This document shows, piece by piece, positions 7,023 to 13,195 of a stretch of 13,195 bases of DNA. Location: positions 1 to 13,195 of the forward strand of contig CAMORQ010000019.1 of assembly GCA_946623915.1 (NCBI GenBank), written 5' to 3'. Every line of letters starts with the position of its first letter. Position 1 is the stretch's first letter. The notes under the pieces were generated by a model. It did not search any database. It saw nothing but the letters and a program-made list of their open reading frames with translations, and was not told the origin of the DNA. The translations under genes were made by a program, and so were the position numbers. The DNA is from an uncultured Coriobacteriaceae bacterium. GTDB lineage: Bacteria; Actinomycetota; Coriobacteriia; Coriobacteriales; Eggerthellaceae.

Positions 7023-8474
7023 TTGACTTCCCTACCGGAAACAAACAGGCCTTCTCGCTCATATGGCAGCCAGAGAATCCGCGGACTGGCTGCAGAGGCA
7101 TTTTGCCTGGTAGTCCTTGCTGCATGCGCAAGCCTCTCAACGCATTTTGCTTCAAGCATTGTTGCGTTAGGCGTATTTGTCGGATACATGATGCTGATTT
7201 TTTTCAGGCAACCATCGTTCTACTTGAAGTACCTACCTTTTCTATTTGCGCCGGCTACCAACATCATCGGATGCGCAATTTGCGAATTTAGCACCTTCAA
7301 ACTCTACGAGCTAGAAGCGACAAGTGGCTTTGAAGGGTCTTTGCCTCTTCTCGCATTTTCAAGATGGCTTTTTGTCGCCATCCTGTTTGCGCTTGATTGC
7401 CACCTTGGAGTGCAGACGAAAATGCGCCCATACCGCGCAGACGGAAGAAGCCTTCTCAAAGAGAAAATCCGGTTTGCTGCCGAAACCGCCACTTTTGCGT
7501 TAGTGGCATTATTGTTTCTGCATGTAATTGCACGCCCATCCTTCCTCGAAGGCCTGGACAGATTCGAATACAATGCGTCTTACATGACGGGCATCTGGAG
7601 CATGCTGGATGCAGCCGTCATTTACCTCGTAGCATTTCCTGTCCTTGCAATCCGGCGCAACCAGCGCCGCGCGTTGGGCATCGCTACAATCGCCCTCCTA
7701 TGCTTGCACCTATTCTGGACCGGAGAAAAATTTGGGGGCTTCTTTGCCATCGCATGTATTTTCGCATGTGCATTTTACGATCGGGCGCTTTCGCTTTCGT
7801 TCAGGAAGACAGTAATAACCGGCGCAATAATGATTTTTGTCTCCGTCGCCCTTGTCGGCACAGCTCTTGTTGCAAACTCTTTTATAAACAAGGACAATTC
7901 GGCAAATTACTACCTACCGCAACGAATCGCTCAACAAGGGCAACTATGGTGGAAAACCTTCAGCCAGACACACGGACAAGCGCACCCCGAAGAATTTTGC
8001 TCAGAATTAAAAGCGATCATCGACAGGAAAAGCTCGACTAAGAATAACATTGGTTCGGATAATGGCATCTACCGCATCATGTACTACACCGCACCCAAAT
8101 CTAAAGTGGACCGCAAGCTAGAGTCAGGGTCACGCTACACAGAGGCAGGATACGCCGTTATGTATTACTATTTCGGCGCCTTGGGACCAGTCATTTACTC
8201 TTGCTGCATGGCGGCACTTGTCTTCTTAATACAGAACGCCCTTGTCAGAGCGCTTTGGACGATGGATCCACTTAAGATGGTGATTTTCCCGTACTTCTCA
8301 TATGCATGCCGCACCGGGATCAACATGTTCGTCTTCCACAGATTCACGAGCATTGCAGCTATTCTCTCTTATTTGTATCTAACGATCGATGCGATTGCAC
8401 GCAAGTCAAACACCCCCGAGGCACATAATCAGACAGAACAAAGCATCGAAGAATTAGGTGCGCCTACAGGTTAG
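7023..8474 (+). CDS. Second Wzy-like polysaccharide polymerase / multi-spanning membrane protein
   Basis: Predicted 483-residue membrane protein with about 10-12 helices. A large outward loop falls at roughly 286-375, containing NYYLPQRIAQQGQLWWKTFS and SGSRYTEAG. After it comes a helix beginning YYYFGALGPVIYS, the pattern seen near the C-terminus of Wzy-type polymerases. A second family-like trait is FWTGEKFGGFF (231-241) at a helix boundary. The C-terminal tail (461-483) is hydrophilic and acidic. The start is a TTG preceded by AGAGGGAG; no ATG in a sensible place replaces it. The gene is visibly more A+T-rich than the rest (25 G/C of 60 in 7141-7200 against 38 of 60 in 1561-1620 within the synthase gene). 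It lies 132 bases after the flippase and may have its own promoter. It could also be an O-antigen ligase or another polysaccharide membrane enzyme. Confidence 0.65.
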   Translation: MTSLPETNRPSRSYGSQRIRGLAAEAFCLVVLAACASLSTHFASSIVALGVFVGYMMLIFFRQPSFYLKYLPFLFAPATNIIGCAICEFSTFKLYELEATSGFEGSLPLLAFSRWLFVAILFALDCHLGVQTKMRPYRADGRSLLKEKIRFAAETATFALVALLFLHVIARPSFLEGLDRFEYNASYMTGIWSMLDAAVIYLVAFPVLAIRRNQRRALGIATIALLCLHLFWTGEKFGGFFAIACIFACAFYDRALSLSFRKTVITGAIMIFVSVALVGTALVANSFINKDNSANYYLPQRIAQQGQLWWKTFSQTHGQAHPEEFCSELKAIIDRKSSTKNNIGSDNGIYRIMYYTAPKSKVDRKLESGSRYTEAGYAVMYYYFGALGPVIYSCCMAALVFLIQNALVRALWTMDPLKMVIFPYFSYACRTGINMFVFHRFTSIAAILSYLYLTIDAIARKSNTPEAHNQTEQSIEELGAPTG

Positions 8475-9651
8475 GCCAGCACTCCACCACCTGCGACAGC
8501 AACAAGTGCTCCGAATCAAGAATCAGACTCATACGGTTTGCGAGGTTGGCAAACTTTTGCGGGTTGCCCACATCATCTACCACAACGCCACGTCCTTCCA
8601 CTTGCGCCTCGTAAAGGACGGTCGTCTGCAGACCAATAGCATAACGCGTGCCCCCCAGTGATTCCTCCATGGAAACGGATGCTGGCTCTTCGTAGTCGTA
8701 GGCCGCAAACACCTGCCTGATAACGTCATTGTGGGAATAGCGCGGATGCGGCCGCACTTTCACGCGTGCACCGCGCCGGACAAGCTCCGAAAGAACCGAC
8801 TCAATCAACGGAATCGAGCTTTCCTTTTCCGCGCAGAAGTAGTATGTGAAATCGTACGCCGGCTCCACATCTTCCAAACGCCATTTCTTCGACAGCTTTT
8901 CAGGTGTGTACACGACATAGCGCCCAACGTTAAATTTCAGGCGGTCAGCGAACATGGAAGTATAGCGTTCGTCCCATACGTAGAACTCAGAAAACCACGA
9001 GTAGGCCTGGATGAGGTCGAGCAAGTAGTGCCCATGCATGAACGAGACAATCTTCCGCCCACCCTGTTCGTATAGTTCGCGCAAGATGGGCGTGGCAAGG
9101 TTGCGTTCGTTCACGTATACAGCCACCGCCTGTGGGTTGTAATCGAGCAGCAACGAGCTATGCCTAGACAGCTCTTTCAGGACGTACAACAGAAAATACG
9201 GGCTGAAGGGGTGCCGCCGCCACGCACGCCAGAACAGTGCCGCCGCCTCGTCGCACATCCTTCCCGGCATTTCCCGCACTCCGGCAACTACGATGACATC
9301 GCCGTAGTCTTCACGCAGTGCGCCAGGCAGAATATCGTCTAGGCCAATTTGCTCAATCCGCTCCACAACCAATTTGCCATCTTGCGCAGATGCCAGAGCG
9401 CCGCGTCCACGCATCGACCGCAACAACGCGGGTAGGAGTGCCAGGCCGCTTGCGCAGTTAACCAGAAATCCTTTCGGTGCGGAAAAATATCGCATACGAC
9501 ACAGGTACTTGTTGTACGCTGCATCTACGCAGTCCGCGGGCGCAGGCAACGAAGCAAGGAACGAGTCCCATTCGGAAACATCGGGCTCGGTATCGGTATC
9601 TTTGATGTCGCCGATCACAAAGCGCGAATACATGGTCTTCAGGCCAGCCAT
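8464..9651 (-). CDS. Putative GT-B-like glycosyltransferase of surface polysaccharide synthesis
   Basis: Predicted 395-residue soluble protein with no signal peptide or membrane helix. It has two halves: an N-terminal part ending in VYVNERNLATPIL (178-190) and MHGHYL (205-210), and a C-terminal Rossmann-like part. The second half has the strand FTYYFCAEKES (268-278), the strand-turn VKVRPHPR (297-304) and GLQTTVLYEAQVEGRGVVV (340-358). The H-P pair followed by a T-T/S-x-x-x-E-A nucleotide-site loop is the layout seen in bacterial sialyltransferases, polysialyltransferases and glycerophosphotransferase-like enzymes. A nonulosonate transferase is therefore a reasonable guess, but no family is certain. 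ATG 9651 was chosen because it overlaps the Wzy stop by one base (TGATG). A start at 9678 would overlap Wzy by 28 bases. The 3' end overlaps the convergent membrane-protein gene by 11 bases. Confidence 0.6.
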   Translation of the reverse strand: MAGLKTMYSRFVIGDIKDTDTEPDVSEWDSFLASLPAPADCVDAAYNKYLCRMRYFSAPKGFLVNCASGLALLPALLRSMRGRGALASAQDGKLVVERIEQIGLDDILPGALREDYGDVIVVAGVREMPGRMCDEAAALFWRAWRRHPFSPYFLLYVLKELSRHSSLLLDYNPQAVAVYVNERNLATPILRELYEQGGRKIVSFMHGHYLLDLIQAYSWFSEFYVWDERYTSMFADRLKFNVGRYVVYTPEKLSKKWRLEDVEPAYDFTYYFCAEKESSIPLIESVLSELVRRGARVKVRPHPRYSHNDVIRQVFAAYDYEEPASVSMEESLGGTRYAIGLQTTVLYEAQVEGRGVVVDDVGNPQKFANLANRMSLILDSEHLLLSQVVECWPNL

Positions 9652-10940
9652 CACGCATTCCCATAGTTCAGCTTGCAATCGCCCACAGCTTTAGGCGAAA
9701 GACCAATTGAAAAATCCCTCTTCAGCAACGATGCGACAAACCACCACACAACCATTGCCAGCAGGAGCATCTTCGCATTGCCGAGCGCATTCACCATATC
9801 CATACGGTGGATGTAGAAAGCAAGGTAGGAAATAAGCGGCACGAAAAACGGCGCATACCAGGCATCGCTGTACAGCAGCTCGTTGCCTTTCCATACCAGC
9901 CAAACCCAGAATGCGTACACCATCGCGATAACTGGGTACGACCCTATTGCATAGCACTCGCCCCAGAAGTTACTCGCAACGCCGTAGTTTGCATTCAGCG
10001 TTTCACGTACGATGCGGGACATGTACAGGTTCGTATTCGGGTCCACGATGATATCGTTGAGAAAGGGGACGATGGATACGATGCGCGCAACAATCGCATT
10101 CAAAGAAAGCGTTAAGCCCCGTCCCACAATGAGATTCAGATCGGCTAGCACTATGCGCGGTTCGCCCCATCTGAATATCCACAGATACGTGTCGGGGTCG
10201 GCCAGCGTGGCGGCAATAGCAGCAAAGTCGCCCGCTTTTACATCCAAGTATATCTTCTTATAAACCATCACCACGCACAATGCGAAAAAGCCGAGCACGA
10301 ACACACCGACATTACGCTTGATTGAGAACGTTCCCCGTGTACTAAGCGAAAGAAGCGCCACAATGCATACGACCGCGATGTACGCGCGTGAGCCGATGAA
10401 CAGGTGGATAAGGACCGGAGGCAGCGCAAGTGCAAGCAGCCCGTAGTGTTTGCTTTTCATCGCGTACGCAAACACCGCCATGGACATCCAAAGCCCCGTG
10501 ACGTAGAGCGCACCGGTCTGCTCCCACACCTCCGCCTTTTCAGCGGTAAGTCCCGCAAGGCCTATCCGTCCGACATTCACCGCCATGATTACGAACCCAA
10601 GTACTCCAAGGACCAAAAATGCCCTGAACATGGTAGCGTCGTCGAACTTCGATTCCGATGGCTGTCTGTGTTTGCGTATTCCGTGGTCGTACCAATGGGC
10701 GACGACGAGCAGGACCACCACCTGGACAATCACGATCGCATACACCTGCGGCGAGATCGCGGCATCGTAAATACGCGTAGCCACAACGCCTCGAGAATAG
10801 ATGTGAACCGCTTCCGTCGCGCAATAAATGTTGTAGATAAGCAAGCAAATTAAAGCAACACTGAACATGTCGAAACGCCGGGCAAGCACATACGCACCCG
10901 TCACAACCAAAAGGACGATGAACAGCACGTTAACGCCCAT
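9651..10940 (-). CDS. Wzy-like oligosaccharide repeat-unit polymerase
   Basis: Predicted 429-residue integral membrane protein, hydrophobic through most of its length, with roughly 10-12 membrane segments. It starts directly with a membrane helix (MGVNVLFIVLLVVTGAYVLA). Marks of O-antigen or capsule polymerases are the GSRAYI motif after a helix in mid-protein, a long external section, and the segment SNFWGECYAIGSYPVIAMVY, which matches the E-x-Y...G-x-x-P/G signature common near the C-terminus of these proteins. Such enzymes join lipid-linked repeat units at the outer face of the membrane. The gene follows the Wzz gene by 15 bases, and the GGAG near that gene's stop probably serves as its ribosome site, with a somewhat long spacing. 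The pairing of Wzz and Wzy supports the call. Family sequences are very divergent, so the linkage formed cannot be guessed. Confidence 0.8.
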   Translation of the reverse strand: MGVNVLFIVLLVVTGAYVLARRFDMFSVALICLLIYNIYCATEAVHIYSRGVVATRIYDAAISPQVYAIVIVQVVVLLVVAHWYDHGIRKHRQPSESKFDDATMFRAFLVLGVLGFVIMAVNVGRIGLAGLTAEKAEVWEQTGALYVTGLWMSMAVFAYAMKSKHYGLLALALPPVLIHLFIGSRAYIAVVCIVALLSLSTRGTFSIKRNVGVFVLGFFALCVVMVYKKIYLDVKAGDFAAIAATLADPDTYLWIFRWGEPRIVLADLNLIVGRGLTLSLNAIVARIVSIVPFLNDIIVDPNTNLYMSRIVRETLNANYGVASNFWGECYAIGSYPVIAMVYAFWVWLVWKGNELLYSDAWYAPFFVPLISYLAFYIHRMDMVNALGNAKMLLLAMVVWWFVASLLKRDFSIGLSPKAVGDCKLNYGNA

Positions 10941-10955
10941 GCCTAATACGCGCTC

Positions 10956-11933
10956 CTATGCATCGACAGGGGCCTCGGAAAAAGCAGACTCATCCACATA
11001 CACCAAACCGGTCACACTCGCCCCAGCAATCCGCAATGCAGCAACGGCATGTTCGACATCGCGGAGCGAGTCCCGCCATTGAATGGCGGATACCACGGTG
11101 CAGTCCGCCTCGCGCGATACGTACGAAGCGCTCACGCTTTCGGTAAGGGGGCAGCAACAAATCACAACATCTCCGTCTGCATAGTCAGAACCGGAAAGCG
11201 TTCTTTTTTCAGGCGAAACGGTTATCGCGCGGGAGAAAGCGTCGGCACCTCCCGCTCTCGTCAGCGCGTCGCCCACCAGCAAAGCTGACGCTTGGTTGGC
11301 TGCTGGAACAATGCACGCGCGCAACGGAGCACCGCAGTCCGACGAGAGCCTTATATTCGCAGCAAGCTGTTCGGCCCCGCCCTTCGAATCCAAACTGCCG
11401 AGCAAAGGCAATTCGAAAGAGCGCTCCAACCCTTCAGCAGATTTGACAGCGCGCCGCCGCATGTCGATTGCAAATAAAACCGCCAATACAATCAGCAACG
11501 CAGACAGAAACGCCACAATTGCGCCGCGCACTTTGTCTGGAGACCCATCATTCGCCCTTTCCGCTGGATTTCGATGAAATCGGGTATCGGGGAACATAGC
11601 GTAGGAGTTCTCGTACGCCGTATCCATCAATTCATTTGCAGTGCGAACGCACGATTCTCCATCCGGTCCTTTAACGCTCAATGTAATGGTGTTGGATACG
11701 TTGCTTGCTGAAACGGAGACCGTCAATTCTTCGAACTCTCTGTCCGCGACGACGTATTTGGTCATGTTTCCAATGGATGCGGCATGGTCGGACACGACCA
11801 TGGTGGTAGACGCCGAATAAAGTGGAGGAGCAAAAAGCGCAACGACCACACTTACTACAGCAGCAGCTAGGGGGACAGCTATTAACGCCTTCCAGTATCG
11901 CCTGATGAGCAATAAGTATTCCTGTGCGGTCAT
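10956..11933 (-). CDS. Wzz-type chain-length regulator fused to a degenerate tyrosine-kinase-like domain
   Basis: Predicted 325-residue membrane protein of the polysaccharide co-polymerase type. Residues 1-15 are cytosolic with the usual YLLLIRRYWK lead-in. TM1 spans about 16-35 and is followed by PPLYSASTTMVVSD, typical of Wzz proteins. The external part is short (about 36-135) and TM2 spans about 136-157. After it, residues 174-325 follow the outline of a BY-kinase (CpsD/Wzc type): ELPLLGSLD, then AEQLAANIRL, then a P-loop position reading VPAANQASALL with no G-K-S/T, a Walker-B position reading GDVVICCCPL without the aspartates, and the closing ALRIAGASVTGLVYVD. There is no tyrosine-rich tail. 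It therefore looks like a pseudokinase that regulates chain length without phosphorylation. ATG 11933 is preferred over TTG 11939 because GAGAG lies seven bases before the ATG but only one before the TTG. It ends 15 bases before the Wzy gene. Confidence 0.8.
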   Translation of the reverse strand: MTAQEYLLLIRRYWKALIAVPLAAAVVSVVVALFAPPLYSASTTMVVSDHAASIGNMTKYVVADREFEELTVSVSASNVSNTITLSVKGPDGESCVRTANELMDTAYENSYAMFPDTRFHRNPAERANDGSPDKVRGAIVAFLSALLIVLAVLFAIDMRRRAVKSAEGLERSFELPLLGSLDSKGGAEQLAANIRLSSDCGAPLRACIVPAANQASALLVGDALTRAGGADAFSRAITVSPEKRTLSGSDYADGDVVICCCPLTESVSASYVSREADCTVVSAIQWRDSLRDVEHAVAALRIAGASVTGLVYVDESAFSEAPVDA

Positions 11934-11977
11934 AGGCAAGCTCTCGCAAAAGCAAATCGTTTTGGCAAATCAACCTG

Positions 11978-11986
11978 ATTGTATCA
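11978..11986 (-). promoter_or_regulatory. Possible extended -10 promoter element upstream of the Wzz gene
   Basis: On the minus strand the short gap between the epimerase stop and the Wzz start reads TGATACAAT, an extended -10 element (TGn then TACAAT). It lies 45 bases upstream of the chosen ATG. I see no good -35 at 16-18 bases. It could give separate transcription of the Wzz-Wzy-glycosyltransferase group, or be chance. Confidence 0.3.
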
Positions 11987-12000
11987 TTGCGTCGCAAGGA

Positions 12001-12894
12001 TTACGCGGTGGACCTAAAGCAAGAAGCGATTAGCGCAATGGAATCGTCCAAGGACAAGCAGGGGCGCCAGCCAAAATCTCTTGAAAACAAAGTGGCGTCA
12101 ACGGCCGACGTACAGCAACTTCGCTGCACCCTATCGTCGATTACCGCACGCACGGTACCAAGCCCCTCTGCAAGAAAGACGCGCTGAACCGAACCGACCA
12201 TGTCGGTAAGGGTGAAGCCATCTTGCCGTCCCAGATTGTATACCGGCTTCCAAAAACGCGGATTGCCCGCCGCCATGGCAACCAGCCCATCCGCGGCATC
12301 GGAAACATCCAAAAACGAAAACTGCCTTCCAGCTTCAAGAACGCGGAGAGTCTCCCCGCCAAGGGCCTGGCGAACAAGGCGGTTCACCACACGTTGGTCG
12401 AATCCCGGACCTATCAAGCTTGCCATGCGAACGCTCGTGTGCGGCACGGCACCGCACTCTTCGCCCAATGCTTCCTCGGAAGCAAGCTTCGCGATCGCAT
12501 ACGGTCCTTCAGGCTTAGGCAACATGTCCTCCGTCGCCGCAACCGTGCGCGTTGCATCGTAAACGCTCTGCGACGACACGTTCACGACGGCAACGCCCAC
12601 CCGTTGCGCCGCCCGGAACACCGCACGGGAAAAGTCCAAACCTTGCGCAAGGGCGTCAGCGTCTGATGTGCGAGGAAATGCGCAATGGAGTACCGCATCG
12701 CAACCATCCAAGATTGCAGCTTCGTCCAAGAAATCGGAAGGCGCCACTACTTGCAACATATGCGGCGCAAACGCCTTGGCAGCGCCTTCCAGCGACCGCG
12801 ATGAAGCCGCCAGGACCTCGTCACCGCGAGCCGCCAACACTCGCAGCAGCTCGCTCCCGAGGAAACCGCCCGCACCTGTTACAGCAATTCTCAT
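12001..12894 (-). CDS. NAD(P)-dependent epimerase/dehydratase (extended SDR family)
   Basis: Predicted 297-residue cytosolic enzyme of the extended short-chain dehydrogenase family, which epimerises, dehydrates or reduces nucleotide-linked sugars. The N-terminus carries the Rossmann glycine motif TGAGGFLG (residues 6-13). Further motifs are an SSQSVY strand end (107-112), the catalytic YAIAK (Y132, K136) and the substrate-side RMASLIGPG (156-164). The length is normal for the family. The start was set at ATG 12894 because the protein then begins MRIAVTGAGG, as is usual, and the ATG overlaps the stop of the upstream gene; a start eight codons earlier would only add a short atypical leader. The exact substrate cannot be told from sequence. 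The setting suggests a sugar of the repeat unit, for example a dTDP- or UDP-hexose. Reduction of a keto-sugar is equally possible. Confidence 0.88.
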   Translation of the reverse strand: MRIAVTGAGGFLGSELLRVLAARGDEVLAASSRSLEGAAKAFAPHMLQVVAPSDFLDEAAILDGCDAVLHCAFPRTSDADALAQGLDFSRAVFRAAQRVGVAVVNVSSQSVYDATRTVAATEDMLPKPEGPYAIAKLASEEALGEECGAVPHTSVRMASLIGPGFDQRVVNRLVRQALGGETLRVLEAGRQFSFLDVSDAADGLVAMAAGNPRFWKPVYNLGRQDGFTLTDMVGSVQRVFLAEGLGTVRAVIDDRVQRSCCTSAVDATLFSRDFGWRPCLSLDDSIALIASCFRSTA

Positions 12895-13195
12895 GCAAAG
12901 CCCCATCCATCCTTGCACAGCAAGTCTTCGATGAAATCAGATGGCTCCAATCCCGGAAGCAGAAGGCTTCGCCCGCATGGGTCGAACACCCCGACCGCAT
13001 CCTGCAAACCAAGCACCACATCTTGAAGCCGCGACGCATCGTCTACGTGCCCCAAAACGCGCAAAGCGATCTGGTCCAACTGTCCCAAAGCCTCTTTGGG
13101 CAGAGTCTCCCCTTCCACATGCGCTTTCACACACGCAGCCACATACGAGCTTTCGCCAATCGCATCCAGGCCGTCGAAATGCCCGACAGTCCCCG
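12891..13195 (-). CDS. 3' end of an unidentified gene (possible sugar-related oxidoreductase)
   Basis: An open frame enters from the right edge and runs about 100 codons to a TGA. The stop overlaps the start of the epimerase gene (ATGA), so the two are probably co-translated. The visible part is soluble and has no membrane segment. I do not recognise a domain with confidence. The stretch DASRLQDVVLGLQDAV followed by GRSLLLP weakly resembles the C-terminal end of Gfo/Idh/MocA sugar oxidoreductases, where a helix precedes a G-R-x-V/L-x-L strand. That would fit a sugar-nucleotide pathway, but it is only a resemblance. A GTG at 13140-13142 is probably internal, because the frame stays open upstream of it to the edge. 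The N-terminus, where a cofactor motif would lie, is outside the window. Confidence 0.6.
   Translation of the reverse strand, partial: GTVGHFDGLDAIGESSYVAACVKAHVEGETLPKEALGQLDQIALRVLGHVDDASRLQDVVLGLQDAVGVFDPCGRSLLLPGLEPSDFIEDLLCKDGWGFA

Noticed and set aside
12223..12666. Plus-strand open frame of 147 codons across the epimerase gene.
   Set aside because: Antisense to a gene with full SDR motifs; Arg/His-rich shadow translation.

Overview
The window is part of a surface-polysaccharide biosynthesis locus. It holds a nonulosonic-acid (sialic-acid-like) synthesis pair, a polysaccharide pyruvyl transferase, a Wzx-type flippase, two Wzy-type membrane proteins, a Wzz-type chain-length regulator, a GT-B-like glycosyltransferase and an NAD-dependent sugar epimerase. 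There is no tRNA, rRNA, transposase or CRISPR array. The coding is mostly moderately high in G+C. The Wzz protein carries a remnant of a bacterial tyrosine-kinase-like domain on the same chain. My best guess for the source is a Gram-positive, possibly a coriobacterial actinomycete, but the sequence does not settle this.

Layout from right to left. A minus-strand block runs from the right edge to 8464: the 3' end of an unidentified gene, the epimerase (ATGA overlap), then after a 67-base gap the Wzz-like protein, a Wzy-like polymerase and a glycosyltransferase, the last three tightly packed. It meets head-on a plus-strand block (4193-8474) of pyruvyl transferase, Wzx flippase and a second Wzy-like membrane protein; the two blocks overlap by 11 bases at their 3' ends. 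Left of a 292-base divergent spacer (3901-4192), a second minus-strand block encodes a fused CMP-nonulosonate synthetase/PseG-like hydrolase and a NeuB-family synthase (ATGA overlap). The left end (173-868) is a decayed membrane-protein gene with an in-frame stop.

How the parts could work together (inference). The PseG-like domain releases UDP from a 2-acetamido-type sugar nucleotide, NeuB condenses the free sugar with phosphoenolpyruvate to a nine-carbon acid, and the NeuA-like domain activates it with CTP. Glycosyltransferases, including the 8464-9651 gene, build a lipid-linked repeat unit. The pyruvyl transferase may add a ketal-linked pyruvate. Wzx flips the unit, a Wzy protein polymerises it, and the Wzz-like protein sets chain length. 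The enzymes that make the sugar-nucleotide precursor, and the initiating phosphoglycosyltransferase, are not in the window.

Most unusual points: the CMP-transferase/PseG fusion beside a synthase that looks NeuB/LegI-like rather than PseI-like; a Wzz protein whose kinase-like domain has lost its ATP-binding motifs; two polymerase-like genes in convergent orientation, one visibly more A+T-rich; and a divergent spacer with a triple direct repeat and a long dyad.
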